The notes under the pieces were generated by a model. It saw nothing but the letters and a program-made list of their open reading frames with translations. It did not search any database and was not told where the DNA came from. This document shows, piece after piece, positions 12,254-24,498 of a stretch of 64,000 nt of DNA (positions are counted from its first letter, which is position 1; each line of letters begins with the position of its first letter). This DNA comes from Platanthera guangdongensis (lineage: Eukaryota > Streptophyta > Magnoliopsida > Asparagales > Orchidaceae), in the NCBI GenBank assembly GCA_039583875.1, contig CM077160.1:116393314-116457313 (forward strand). Direction: 5' to 3'. A program made the position numbers and the translations under genes.

Positions 12254-12517
12254 GGAGCAAGGAACTCCAGCGTGAGTACAGATGCAAGAACTGAGGGGGA
12301 GCAAAGGGCCAAACGCTACAGACCCCGATTTGCCGAAGCCGAAAAGGGGGAGATTACCCTCTCGGCTAAGGCTAAGGTGGCTCCAAGCTTGCTCCCAAGA
12401 AAATGGTATTGGTAAGGGATAACTCTCTCAACTCAATTTTACATTTATGGTTTTCATTCCCATTTGCTCTATTCACCTTAGCTTGTAGGGTTTAGGCTTC
12501 TTCAAATAGGGGGAGAT
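12254..12517 (+). other. Element B 3' untranslated region with repeated polypurine tracts
   Basis: Contains GAGGGGGAGCAA (twice, near 12248 and 12291), AAAAGGGGGAGATT (near 12342) and the terminal AAATAGGGGGAGAT (12504-12517) directly before the 3' LTR. Several polypurine-tract copies ahead of the 3' LTR are a described hallmark of Sireviruses. No ORF. Confidence 0.8.
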
Positions 12518-14146
12518 TGTTGGGTATTGTATCCACAATGTACCTGATTTGAAGAAGCCCCTGGACAAGCTAAGGTCAATAGACTATGTATTTGATAAAA
12601 TCTTTCTAGTTGTGATTGCAGTTTTTCCACGCTAAGTGCACACCAATGTCAGGGTGCAGTAGGTCAATATACACGGGTCTGCACGACGTAATCCCTCGTT
12701 GAGCAGATCAGTGTGTTGGCCTACGTGTACTCTCTCTATTGGAGTGCACTTATTTTCAAGCACAGGGCTGTAAACGTGCAGGAGCAGACAAGGAGCAAGG
12801 ATGGGTCAAGGAGCATCTCATAGGTGGAAAGACGAAAATTCGTCTAAGTTAGAATCGACGAGAATCACCAAGTGATTCTCGCCGATTCGGCGAGAATCAC
12901 TTGGGATTCTCGCCGATTCGTCGAGAATCAGAAGTTGATTCTCGCCGAACTCGATCCAGCAACTTCTAAGCAAGCACCTCTGCTTCTAAGTAAGAATCGA
13001 CGAGAATCACTGGTTGATTCTCGCCGTCTCGACCTGGCCTAAAGCAGTGCGTGCAACCAAGGCAAATTCGACGAGAATCATCTTTGATTCTCGCCGAATC
13101 GTCGAGAATCACCTTTGATTCTCGGCGACTCGGCGAGAATCACATTCGATTCTCACCGATTTTGACTTGGCGTTTTTCTGGAACTTGCTGAACCGGATTC
13201 TGCCGCTGTTAAATTTCTGGACCGGGATTTGGGGATTTCTATTGTGGGTCCCACAAACGGTCATATTGGAGTTAACTACAGTATTTATATACGGGTATTT
13301 TGAACGGAATACCTACACAGAAAGAAACCGAGCCGCGACGTAACCCTAAAACCGCGATTCCTCTCCGCCGCCGCCGTCACGCTCGGGAACGTTGGTCGCC
13401 GTCAACAATCGAGAATCCTTCGTGATCTCCGGCGACAGAAGCTTAGCAAAGCTCTGAGTCTCACGTGTCTATCCGGAGATCTCTTGTCTCTCGATTTGTT
13501 GACCGGGAAAAACTCCCCCGTCCGAATCGATCGAGACGACTGATCCTAGAGTGACCATTGGTAGACCTAGCTTGCTTCGCAACGAAGTTTGGATCTCCAA
13601 GTTCAGCAGTCGCTCATCATCATAGCCGCCGATCCCGAAGCTAGCCGCCGCTCGTGTTGCCGCCGCCGGTTCCGGGGAGATCCTCTCCAAGAGAGACCAA
13701 GGTTGTAGACTCTCCGTTGACTTCACGAACACGTCGTCGAACGAAGAGGAACACCGTAGTCTCCGAAAGAAGTTTGTATCTCGTATACATTCTATATTTA
13801 CTTTTGTTGTAAAGGAACTTTTGTTCCGTGTTGTAAGGGTTGGGTGCAACCCGTTTTGTGGGAGTGTTGACTCTCATGTGTGGAAGGGTTCCTTCCGGTA
13901 GTGCAGGGATTGGATTTCAATCCCGTTGGAGAAGTGACCGAGTCGTCCCTTGTTGGGGAGATAGGTCGAAGGGGGAAAGTGGACGTACCCAAGTCGGGGA
14001 ACCACTATAAATTGCCTGTGTATTCTGTGTGCTGTGCTTTTTATTTTTATTGTGCAGGTACATTCGTAAATTCCGCAAAAGCGCTACTCGTCACCTATTC
14101 CCCCCCCCCCCATAGGTGCACATAGCTGACACTAGGTGGACTTTCA
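12518..14146 (+). mobile_element. Element B 3' LTR
   Basis: 1629 bp, TGTTGGG...CTTTCA, right after the polypurine tract. Palindrome array at 12850-13165, TATA-like TATATA at 13286-13291, C-tract hairpin at 14092-14118 near the 3' end. ORFs inside it are LTR shadows. Confidence 0.9.
12850..13165. repeat. GATTCTCGNCGA palindrome array (family B U3)
   Basis: Arms GATTCTCGCCGA and TCGGCGAGAATC, joined by one A or T, form 25-nt odd palindromes; perfect or one-off copies recur here and, inverted, at 11890-12232, and in B' at 44765-45085. Each has several CpG sites. Confidence 0.9.
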
Positions 14147-15069
14147 AAGATAATGATTTATCAAGAAATATTATTCTTCTCGAGAAATGGACTTATAGAA
14201 TTTTCTTTCTATATTTTCTGACGGGATTTCAAATTAACCAAAGTTAATGACGTTTGATCTTTCCTTAATCGCGTGGATCTTTCCTAAATCACTCATGACT
14301 GTTAGACGTGATCTATAAATAGTCTTTTCAGACAAATTGCTACAAAATAACAAGAATAATCACAAGAAGAATCATTATAGAAAATGCAATTCGCACTTTT
14401 CATTTTCGGGAGAAGCCGCACATCTTCATCGCCATTCTTCTCTGCCGCTAATATCCAGATCCAGCGATAAAATCGAAGAAAGGATTCGACATATCCAAGA
14501 TCAACAGATTCTTCAACATCAATTTGATCCTGTTAGATCCAAGGTTTTCAGATCCAGTTTTATCGGTTTTCTTTCTCAACATATTCACCAAGATTTTCAT
14601 ATTTCAAGAAGGAAGATCCTTGGAAATTTCAGATCTGAAAGAGTAAAATTTTATTGTTGATTGTAAATTATATTTTAACTCTTGTAGGGGCTTTGAATCC
14701 GAGATTGTTGGAAGTTTGTTCTTCTGAGTTTGTAGATTCGTTGGTGGATCGAGTTTGTAGATCTGTTGGTGGATCGAGTTAGTAGATCCGGGTTGTGGAT
14801 CGAGCTTGTAGATACGTTGTGGATTGAGGTGTAGGAGCATTGCTCTGAGGTGTAAGATTGTGATAATCTGAGAAAGGTGAAGTAGCTGAATCATACCTTT
14901 TGTGGTAGATAGGCGAGGGGGGACAGTGGACGTACCCAATACGATGAACCATTATAAAAATCTTTGTGGTTGTGTGCTTGTCTTTTAGATAATTTTTATT
15001 CCGCAAAAAAACGCAAACATCACCTATCCACCCCCTCTAGGTGATTTAGGTAGACTCTAGATACTTTCA
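14147..15069 (+). mobile_element. Family C 5' LTR, right half
   Basis: Resumes with more CTCGAG palindromes, then TATAAATAG at 14314-14322, R-U5, a CACCT...AGGTG C-tract hairpin (15021-15043) and the terminus ...TACTTTCA at 15069. The PBS follows at once. Confidence 0.8.
14314..14322 (+). promoter_or_regulatory. Family C TATA box
   Basis: TATAAATAG about 130 bp downstream of the last CTCGAG palindromes. Confidence 0.65.
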
Positions 15070-15071
15070 AT

Positions 15072-15083
15072 TGGTATCAAAGA
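15072..15083 (+). promoter_or_regulatory. Family C primer-binding site
   Basis: TGGTATCAAAGA, initiator tRNA-Met type, two bases past the LTR end. About 85 bp of leader follow before the chromovirus insertion; the rest of element C is not seen in the window. Confidence 0.8.
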
Positions 15084-15344
15084 GAGGTTGGTACATGAGG
15101 TTAACACCTTGATCAAGATCCCTAATCTAGAATTCAGAGATTCCACACATTCACTATGGAAAGATGTGTAACATCCCATTTCGGGCTAGGCCCCTTGAAC
15201 ACATTCTTGAGCCAATAAAATTGACTCGAGTTCGGGAAAAGTCGAGTAGGCCGAGGGAACACGACGCCACTCGACGAATTTAACTTAGAAAATACTCGGG
15301 AAATTTTAGGCGTCGAGTTATCTCGACGCCTTTTTACTTAACGC

Positions 15345-15770
15345 TGCAGGATGTGGTTAGCGTTCAGTGGTCTCAATGCCACTCAACGCGGCATTGAGTG
15401 GTGTTGACACCACTCAAAGCCTTGACTTAAGATTGCTGGCAGCATTGAGTGGTGTGAACACCACTCAACACCTTAATTTTTCTGGCAGCGTTGAGTGGTG
15501 TCAACTCCACTCAACGCGGTGTTGAGTGGTGTCGACACCACTCAACACCCTGATTTTACTGGAAGCATTGAGTCGCGTCGTTGAGTGGTGTCGACACCAC
15601 TCAACGCCTTGCCTTAACTTTACTGGCAGCGTTGAGTGGTGTCAACACCACTCAACGCGACATTGAGTTGTGTCGATACCACTCAATGCCTTGACTTAAG
15701 GTTGTTGGTGGCATTGAGTGGTGTCAAAACCACTCAACGCGGCGTTGAGTGGTGTCAATACTCTCAATGC
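15345..15770. repeat. CACTCAACGC / GTTGAGTGGTGTC palindrome array
   Basis: About ten inverted units with arms GTTGAGTGGTGTC and GACACCACTCAAC. Two copies, 15521-15546 and 15580-15605, are perfect 26-bp palindromes; others differ by CpG-type changes (TCAACAC, TCGATAC). The centre of the perfect copies is GTGTCGACAC, the family A decamer. Confidence 0.9.
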
Positions 15771-17104
15771 TTTTGTACTTAGAATTTTTCAACCTAAAAA
15801 TTATGTTGCCCGGTTCACTTGTATATGGACTAAACCGAGTCCAGGATAAAACGGTGATGGGAAATTTATCTCTACAACAACTATATAATCTATTCACCAT
15901 TTCAAGGAAACTTATTTATGGCGATGATTGACGGTCCAATACATGGCTGACACGTGGCGGCTGGGGGGGGGGGGAAGAATCATGCTCAATGACGGCCGAC
16001 CATGCTTCCCCCCATGCTCTGCCACTCCACTTAAGTCAAAGACATTAAACCATCCAGCCTCACCTCCATTACACCCCCTCATCACGTTCAGTGAACCTTA
16101 AGGAGCAGAGGATTAGTCAGAGGAATCAGCAAATGAGCTAACTCGCCGGAGCAAGGGTCGGCCATGGCGCATCACCACCAAACCCGTCGTCAAGCTCATC
16201 AAAGGGTGTGTTTCTCCTCCCCTCCTTCTGTGCTAGATGTCTAGCTCTTTTAGGAGAGATATTGGGCTCAAATGAGCCTGATGACATGCGAGTGGGAGCA
16301 TGCCGAGCATTTCTCCTTGCTTGGATTCGCCAGAGGAGCCACCTCTGGCGGCCATGCCGTCGGGAAACACAAGCCACCACCTCAATGGAGGTGGTGGTGA
16401 CAATCGATGGTGGTGGTGGTGGCCAGAAGGCCGAAAAATGCATGACCTAGGTGGTCCAGGTTGGGGCAATCTGGACTGTAGGCTCATTAGAGAAGATGAA
16501 CTGATGCTCTTAAATTTTTATGGAATAATAAAAAGCCAATTTTCTGTCCAGTTTATACAGTCACCTTGTATAAATTGTTTAGTCCTCTTAGAGGCATTTT
16601 CAGAAATGATGCCCAACATGAAAAAGTTATATACAAGTCTTACCTTTAATTTGACACCTTAAAGTAGAAATGTAGAGCAATATTGCTCCCTATAGGGCCA
16701 TTATACTAAGACTGGTCCTAGGTTAGGGCAGATGTTCAAATGAGTGCCCAAGCCAAATCATAAGTCCACTTGTCATGAAATTTTGGACATGCATATGTTT
16801 ATTCCAAACTTAGGTCTAGTCCAAAAATCAAAATTTTTGGGATGTATTTTTCTATAGTTTTAATTGAAATATCATTTATTAAATAAATGGAATATAGTTA
16901 GATTCTCTCTTCCAAATGCCTCCAAATTTGAGTGGCATGGCCATGGGGTCATGATATAAATATGGTAAAAGTTTCAGGCCATTTGAACCTCTATATGTTG
17001 GGGAAATCCAACATATATTGTGGAGGTAGATTTGTAAATATATGGTGCCAAAATGTAAAAATGGGAAGTTAGCCCATTTAGCCCAATGTGTACCCATGGG
17101 ATTT

Positions 17105-17113
17105 TATAAATAG
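17105..17113 (+). promoter_or_regulatory. Candidate TATA box of the chromovirus LTR
   Basis: TATAAATAG in an otherwise AT-rich LTR; other TATA-like words exist nearby, so this is only a candidate. Confidence 0.4.
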
Positions 17114-18424
17114 GCTTATAGGGATGAATTACACCTCCTATGGAAGGAATGAGATTTTTGGGAACAAAAATCCCATTATTTTGATTTAATGGGAAATAAG
17201 ATCTTTTAAAAAATAAAAATGAGATATAGGTCTACTGACCTTGTAAAATTCTAAAATTTTGATACATGCCCTAATAGGACATTTTACATCTCTGGAAAAC
17301 GTTATAAGCATATTTGATGATTACATCTTGTGTATATAGTAAATTTACAATTTTACCCTTTGGGAAATTAATTTTAAAAGTAAGGAAAATACTGTTGAAA
17401 ATTATGGAAAAAATTTATAGCATCCTATTTCTGTGATTAAAGCCCAATATAATTATATGAGAATTTTTTGATGACTGTATATGCTGAAAGCCTTAGTAGT
17501 GGCAATTTGTTAATAATGTCCATATGGAATTATGATAGGCCAAATCACTGTCTAAGATTATGAATTACTGTTCTGAGTATTATTATATCAATTTTGATCA
17601 ACAGTAATTTTCTAGGAATTTTTGGTTGTATATTTTAAGTACTTCATTTGGAAAATGGATTATTTATGGATTTAATTATAAATAGAAATATATGAAAATT
17701 CAAATTGGAAAATCATGATTTTTGATGAACAAAAATTTTTAACCTAGATGAACCTCAAATAATTTATTTAGACATAATGGACCACGGATTAGAGTTGTTC
17801 ATGTTCAAAGTGACCTAGGTCACTTAATTAATCTATTTAAATTATGGTCCAAAATAATTAGAAAGATGATGAAATTCTGAACGATCAATATTAAATATAT
17901 GACAAACACATGATAAATAATTAGGGGTATTTGGCCCAAGGAAATGGAAGACATTTCGTTTGGGCTAGAATTAGGTCATGGGTTGTGCTTAGATAAAGTA
18001 ACACATAACCCTAGGACCCACAGGGGATATGATAGGAGGTTAGATTGAGAAGCGTATTGGGATGTCGGAACCCTGTTTGATGTCAAGTTGTAACGAGTGT
18101 TAGAATGCAAGCCTAAGGAAAGTAATTAGAACGGAGACCGATGGAAGACCATCGTTCTCCCAATAGTACCTTAAGTCATGAGATTCATTCATGAGCAACA
18201 TTAAAAGTTGGGTATTAATAATGGGTAAACACTAATAAAAGTAAGTGTCCTTGAGAAAGGGAGCTTTGGGCTTAAGCCCATCATAGTTCCTAGTGCTCTG
18301 AGAGCCCTTCACCAGGTATGCCCTGGGCAGTCCAAGTACTAACCATAAGTTACTATGCTTAATAAGCATTAGACAAGACTAGTCTAATAGGTTCAGGGAA
18401 CGATGTGACAAACTCACCAGTAAC

Positions 18425-18570
18425 GGGTTCGAGGTTACATGATGGGTTTTGTCCTGCGAGCTGGAGGCTCGGATGGTTGGAGGTTACATGACGGGTTTTG
18501 TCCTGCGAGCAGGAGGCTCAGATGGTTGGATACAAGATGGGTTTTGTCCTGTAAGATAGAGGCTCAGGTT
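18425..18570 (+). repeat. Short tandem repeat, about 45 bp x 3
   Basis: Three consecutive diverged copies of a unit containing GGGTTTTGTCCTG...GAGGCTC. They lie within the LTR and are non-coding. Confidence 0.75.
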
Positions 18571-19890
18571 GGAAACAAATTATATGTGCACAAAACATAT
18601 TAGTGGCGGGTCATGCGGCACTGGGCCAATCATCACAGCGATGGCAGTACGGTGACTGAGGTCGGAGTGATGGTTTGAGGGGCCAGTAGGTTGCTTATAC
18701 TGTGGTCTGAAGGACAATCCTCGAAAAACGCACACCCGACCTAAAAGTATGGTGGACTAGCCAGCGGTTTACTACGTGGTGACTCTGGTGTGTTCTTCAG
18801 AGGCGTACGTAAGGTCTAGGCCTGGTAGTGTGTATACCCGCCTAGGAGTGGAGAAACCCGCTCCACTGCTGCCATAAAAACAACCGTAGTACCTGAGAGT
18901 TAACTAACTCCAAAAAGTGGGAACGAAAAGTCTGTGCGCATAGAGTCGTGTGGGTGAGTTGCACTTGTATGAATCATAACCCGCATACCATATCATACAT
19001 ACATACCTAGGGCATACGCACCATAGATCCTAATCATATAAATTAGTATGGGCACTTTTATATGATAAGTTAAATTCGTGAAACCTTAACTTATAAGTTT
19101 GTATGGGAATTCATATAAGTTAAGGTACTCCCGTGATAATAGATTAGTGGTAGATAGTTTATTTCCTGCTCCGTTCTTTACTTTGCATACAATATTTCCT
19201 TTTCAGTACAGTTCTTTCTTACTTTACTTGTACTTTATATAACTATTAGAGTAGAGATATACTTGTTATTGCATAATCTTGATAGATTAGATTCACTGTT
19301 ATCTGCTTCCCTTTTATACCCCTTGTTGTTCTCTGCTTCGTCCTCTCGCTCGGTACCTAGAAGTCGCGGGGGTGAGGCGAGGACAAAATGGCTTAGTCTT
19401 TATGACTAACGGTCGGTTGTGACCGTATCATTTTAGGAGCTCGAGGAGTTGGAGCACCGGCAGGACGAGGTGGCAGGACATGAGGAGTTGACACCACCTA
19501 CTACTACTTCTATTGCAACCCAGCATCAGGTAATGATGCGTGTACTGATGAGAGATTAGCTTCCACTTGGTTAGATTGTGTGAGAAAGAGATTGAATACT
19601 ATGTACTGGTCATAAGCCCTTTTCTATTTCATTATGTACTTGTTTTGGACTATTGGATCTATCATTTTACTTATATGATGATGCTGCTGTTATGTAGACT
19701 TGATATATAAATTGCTTATAATGCTTCTCTTCTCGATTGGTCGATAGGTTCAATGTTCGTACTAGCCGGCAGGATTGGCATCTTGCGGTGTAGACAAGCC
19801 CATGTTCGCTATGTGTCATCATAAGACGGCGGTTCTGGGCATAAGACCGGGTCCCCTCCTTGGTAGGGGGGGGGGGGCGGTCTTACATAC

Positions 19891-19902
19891 TGGTATCGCT
19901 CA
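19891..19902 (+). promoter_or_regulatory. Chromovirus primer-binding site
   Basis: TGGTATCGCTCA three bases after the LTR end; a decayed form of the tRNA-Met site TGGTATCAGAGC. Confidence 0.65.
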
Positions 19903-20075
19903 ATGAACGATCATTGAGAGAGTAGTCCACAACACTGGAATACCCCGCTCGAGCATTAGTTTGCAGACAAACTCTACAGCGTAAGTGATGGTGTGCACAT
20001 GTGTAAAAGTCACAGAAAATAGTCAAGTTCAGCATCAGGTTAGGCTAATTCTAATATAATCCTTACATTTATGCA

Positions 20076-21190
20076 GCCTCCACAGGTCGTTGTACCGCAG
20101 GATGTTATCCCTCCCCCTCCGGCTGCCACACCTTTCCAGCAGACAGAGATGGGGTAGACTCTGACAGCCATCCTCGATGCCTTCAGGGATCAGTAGGCCC
20201 CGACCCAGCAGCCAAACACGAGATCAAATTGGCTGAGTGCCTTCAAGAAACTGTCCCTGCCGATGTACCATGGGACAGAGAATGCAGTAAAGATTGAGGA
20301 GTGGCTCAAGGCCATTCAAGAGATGCTTGCAGGCATCAGTTGCCCTGTCAGGCAGGCAGTTCCATTGGTGACTTCTGCATGGGATGATCACGCGAAGAGA
20401 TGGTAGAAGTCCATGCGGGACTCCATATATGTAGATAGAGAGTTGTCAGATATCTCTTGGGATGAGTTCAGCGAGGCGTTCTTGGATCACTTCCTGTCTA
20501 TTACAGATAAAGATGAGTTAGAGGAGAGGTTTTTGAACCTTAAGCTGGGGACCAGATCAATGATAGAGTACTAGAGGGAATTTTCCAATCTGGTAAGGTT
20601 CTCGGGGATACACGATCAAGATGATAGGAGGTATGCAAAGAGGTTCTACCAAGGGCTTAAGGACTTTACCAGGCATGCTATATTGTTTATTTCCCATGGC
20701 ACTTCGACCCAGATCATAGAGATGGCTAAAAAGTTGGAGGCAGACCAGCTGATGGTACAGAACAAGGAAAAGAGAACATTGGATGGGTCATCCCACGGGG
20801 AGAGTAGTAGGGGCTCCCATAGTGGCAGAGTTGTGAACTACAAGAGGGGTCGGTGATGTTATCATCCTAACTACAGGCGGGAGTAGGGGCCTCCTGCAGT
20901 ACTAGCTCCACAGCCACTACAGGTACATGACCCGAGGAGACAGGATGACCGTGGCCACCGACCAATGATTTGCTTTAGATGCCAACAGCCGGGCCACATG
21001 AGAGCTAATTGCCCTCAGCAGTTCCATCCACCACCACCTCCTCCTCCACCTCTGGTAGCCCCTCCGGTACAGCAGGGCCGAGGCCGTGGCCGAGGTCGAG
21101 GCCGAGGTCAAGGCTGAGGTCAAGGCCATATGGTAGAGGACGTGGACAAGAGCAGATGTATGCTTTGGACCTCACCGAGCCAAGGAACCC
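20076..21190 (+). pseudogene. gag: Ty3/gypsy chromovirus gag
   Basis: Reads as a retrotransposon gag with several in-frame stops (for example TAG at about 20155, 20195, 20404 and 20571). Recognisable blocks are LPMYHGTENAVKIEEWL, WDEFSEAFLDHF, the YAKRFYQGL region and a CCHC knuckle CFRCQQPGHMRANC (20971-21012), followed by a proline-rich and then a GRGRGRG-type tail. Tryptophan codons turned to TAG/TGA suggest methylation-driven decay. It lies about 190 bp after the PBS and leads into the protease. Dead. Confidence 0.8.
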
Positions 21191-21286
21191 CGAGGAGGTT
21201 ATTACATGTACTTAAAATTAATTGCATTCTAACTTTTATTTTATAGTACTTTGCCAACCTTAGTAGAACAACAAACATGTTATAAT

Positions 21287-22507
21287 TCAAACAAAACCCC
21301 CAGGCATCGTCTTTATCAGTGGCAAGCCCGCTCATACATTGTTCGATACGGGTGCTTCACACTCGTTTGTATCAGAATCCTTCCTTAAGGGACTTGCGGG
21401 CATAGACCGATTCACAGGCATAACCAGGAGGTTGCGTCTGCCACATGGATCAGAGCTATTATCATCTGCCAAGTGTAACATGGAGGCAAAAATTGGAGGA
21501 AAGTCCTTCGAAGTGTCGGCGATGATTTTGAGAATACCAGACTTCGATATGATCTTGAGCATGACTTGGTTGCACTGGAACTACGCCCGAATCGATTGCC
21601 CGTCAAGGAGGATCACCTTACGACATGGGGACACCGACATCTTCATTGAAGGTACTAGACCAAACTCCCATCTTGTATTATGATCTATACATGTCGTCAA
21701 GGCCGAGCAAGGGGAGGAGGTATAAATTATCTGCTTCGAGATGGCAGGAGCAGAAGCTTCTATTATTGATATCCGGGTGGTTAGGGATTTCTCCTATGTA
21801 TTCCTAGAGAAATTCCCTGGATTGCCACCAACTAGGGATATGGACTTCCGGATTCAGTTGGTGCCGGGAGTGAAGCCCGTATCTTGGACACCGTATAGAA
21901 TGGGCCCTAAGGAACTAGCGGAGTTCAGAAACTAGTTATAGGAGCTAGTGGGTTCAGGATTTATCAGATCTATCTCATCACTGTGGGGAGCACCAGTGTT
22001 ATTCGTTAAGAAGAAGGATGGATCATTGCTGCTCTGCATCGACTACCGGGAGCTGAGCCGGTTGACAGTCTGGAACACATATCTGTTGCCCCGGATCGAC
22101 GAGATTTTTGATCAGCTACAAGGAGCCTTTTGGTCCTCCATGTTGGATTTGAGGTCTGAGTACTATCAGTTGTGCATTCAGGAGGAGGATATCCCGAAGA
22201 TAGCTTTTAGTTCTCGGTATGGCCTATACGAGTTCCTAGTGATGCCCTTCGGAATCAAAAATGCACCTTCCGCATTTATGAGTCTGATGAACTATGTCAT
22301 CGAGCCCTTCCTGGATAGATTTATTATAGTCTTCATTGACGACATTCTGATCTACTCCCGGAAAAAGGAGGAGCATACCCAACATTTGGCACTGGTGTTG
22401 GGCAAGCTAAGGGAGCATCAGATGTACGCAAAATTCTCCAAGTGCCAGTTCTGGCTGTAGGAGGTGGCATTTTTGGGGCATACCATCAGTGGAGCTGGGT
22501 TAGCTGT
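21287..22507 (+). pseudogene. pol: Ty3/gypsy pol, protease and reverse transcriptase part
   Basis: Protease motif FDTGASHSF (about 21339-21365) precedes a reverse transcriptase with [17 protein letters not shown], the catalytic FIDD (22332-22343) and a LGHTISG block. Scattered stops (for example near 21935 and 22458) and frameshifts break it. At 22507 the RT-RNase H junction is split by element A; the same reading resumes at 38240 once one copy of the GCTGT duplication is discounted, so the interruption is a clean insertion. Confidence 0.85.
22503..22507 (+). repeat. Target-site duplication of element A, left copy
   Basis: GCTGT, repeated exactly at 38235-38239. Confidence 0.9.
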
Positions 22508-22653
22508 TGTTGGGTACATTGGTTCTAAAGTACCTGATTTGAAGAAGCCTCACCCAACTCAATGATATACATCAAAATGTATTTGATGTATTTTGAGTTA
22601 CTTGTGCAGGTTAAGTATTTGCAGGAATGAAGAAGAAAAGTTTCTAAGTCCAT

Positions 22654-23513
22654 GTGTCGACACCCAGAGGGAAAGTGTCGACACTTAATAAGACATGTGT
22701 CGACACCCAGGCAAGCAGTGTCGACACTTGGAGTCATTGTGTCGACACCAGGGATGCTGAGTCGACACCAGACAGAAAGTGTCGACACAAGGAGCTGTGT
22801 CGACACTCAATGAAGAAAAGACAGTGAAGCAGTGTCGACACTTAACAGTTGTGTCGACACCCAGTGAAGCTGTGTCTACATCAGAAAGTGTCGACACTTG
22901 GAGCTGTGTCGACACTCAGCAAAAGTCAGCAGAAACTAAGGCCAAGTGTCGACACCCAGAACAATGTGTCAACACTCAGCAGAAGAGTCAACACTGGAAG
23001 TAAGTGTCGACATCCAAAACAATGTGTCGACACTTAGCTGAAGACTCAACACTTGAAGAAAGTGTCGACACAAGGAGATGTGTCGACACTTAGCAAAGAA
23101 CATCAAAGTTCAACAAAATATTCTAAGTACAAGTGTCGACACGATGAAGATGTGTAGACACTCAGCCAGAGACTTGACAGAAGAAGAATGTGTCGACACA
23201 AGGAGCTGTGTTGACACTTAACAAGTATCAACACTGAAGACATGTGTCGACACCAAGAAGATGTGTCGACACTTAACAGATTCAACTCATGAAGATGTGT
23301 CGACATAAAGTAGATGTGTTGACATTTAGAAGAATTCAGCAAAATACTGAAGTACAAGTACTTGTGTTGACACTCAATTTCAGTGTCGACACATGAAGAA
23401 GAAGTAGTGTCGAGATATAAAATCTACAACACAAGGAGTTGTGTCGACACCTTGTAGACTAGTGTCGACACTTAGACAACTTGTGTCGACACTTGGTCTA
23501 TAAGTGTCGACAC
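22654..23513. repeat. GTGTCGACAC palindrome array, 5' LTR
   Basis: I count about 24 exact copies of the 10-bp palindrome GTGTCGACAC, plus single-change variants (GTGTTGACAC, GTGTCAACAC, GTGTCGACAT), spaced mostly 15-45 bp. Spacers often read CACTTGGAGC, CACCCAG or CACAAGGAGCT. Confidence 0.95.
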
Positions 23514-23670
23514 TTAAAGACAGATAGTCTCGACACTTCTAGACAGTTACAGAATTTTCAAGAACTGACTGGATGACTTGACAGCTGCCATTCCAGTCGG
23601 TCTACTGCACCTGTCAAAGTTGTCAGAATTCAGTTATGGACCGGACCAGCCGATTACCATGAAGAAGGCC

Positions 23671-23680
23671 TATAAATAGG
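23671..23680 (+). promoter_or_regulatory. Family A LTR TATA box
   Basis: TATAAATAGG, about 160 bp after the last decamer. Conserved in the 3' LTR (37352-37360) and in the right-end LTR (63508-63517). Confidence 0.85.
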
Positions 23681-24123
23681 CTTACACTGTCTACAGAAAT
23701 TGAAGATTGATGAAGTGGTTCAAGTGATCATTCACAAGAGAAACACACAAGAAGATCTAGCTTTCAAGTGAAGATCTAAGAAGTTGGAGAGAGAGAGCTC
23801 CATCCAAGAAATCAGTTGTTGGAACCAGACTGAGAAGAAGGGTTCAGATTTATTCTGAATCTTAAGTAGCAGAGATCAAGGATCAACTGCAGAAGGAGTC
23901 AATCTTATTGAGTTCTACTTTCAAGAAGCTTTGAAGAAAGCTAAGTCAGATTGATTTCAGCTGAGTTCTTCCAAGAACTCATCAAGAAACTCACATCTCA
24001 TCTCTCAATTCTCTGAGTTGTTGAGTTAACATTATTGTATTCATTTTTATCTTGTAGGATCCTTTGGATCTGAGTCTTGTAAGCCTGTAATTATAAAGGT
24101 TGAGGGTAGGAGAGTTAATTCTC

Positions 24124-24220
24124 TGAGTGTAGGCCTTGGTGGCTGAGTGTAGGCCTTGGTGGCTGAGTGTAGGCCTTGGTGGCTGAGTGTAGGCCTTTGT
24201 GGCTGAGTGTAGGCTTTGTG
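24124..24220 (+). repeat. 20-bp tandem repeats in R-U5
   Basis: Between four and five copies of GAGTGTAGGCCTTGGTGGCT, the last degenerate; also present at 37801-37896 and beginning at 63927 in the partial LTR. Confidence 0.9.
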
Positions 24221-24498
24221 AAAAGCTGAGTTGTAGGGCCTTGGGCCTGAGGTGTAGGAGCCTGTTTTGGGTTCTGAGATAGTGCTGAAGTTTGGCCGAA
24301 TCTAGTACACTGCTAGATAGGCGAAGGGGGAAAGTGGATGTACCCAAAGCTTGGGGAACCACTATAAATCTCTGTGTCTACTGTGTGATGTGGTTTGCTG
24401 TGATTGCTGTGTGATTGCTATGTGATTGCTGTGCAATAGTAGCTTAAATTCTGTAATTATAAGTTGCATTCTGCCTTAAAAGTTAAAAAGATTCAAGT

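Larger units (their letters stand above)
8396..14146 (+). mobile_element. Rearranged Sirevirus element B (internal inversion, no pol)
   Basis: The outer ends are the LTR start TGTTGGG at 8396 and the LTR end ...CTTTCA at 14146, flanked by AAAAT (8391-8395) and AAGAT (14147-14151), a near-perfect 5-bp duplication. Both flanks are family C LTR. Inside, 8654 to about 12233 is inverted: it holds gag, PBS and the rest of the 5' LTR on the minus strand. 12254-12517 is the plus-strand 3' untranslated part and 12518-14146 the plus-strand 3' LTR. No protease, integrase or RT remains. Confidence 0.75.
15168..19887 (+). mobile_element. Chromovirus (Tekay/Del-like) 5' LTR
   Basis: Starts TGTAACATCCCATTTCGGGC and ends ...GCGGTCTTACA. 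It is followed by a tRNA-Met-type PBS and a Ty3/gypsy gag-pol in the same orientation. At 4720 bp it is long but within what is known for Tekay/Del. It contains palindromes (15345-15770), a TATA box (17105-17113) and a 45-bp tandem repeat (18430-18570). No coding content of its own. No 3' LTR partner is visible because of the gap at 39582. Confidence 0.8.

Noticed and set aside
22654..23513. CRISPR-like regular repeats
   Set aside because: The unit is a 10-bp palindrome with variable spacing in a plant retrotransposon LTR; no CRISPR features.
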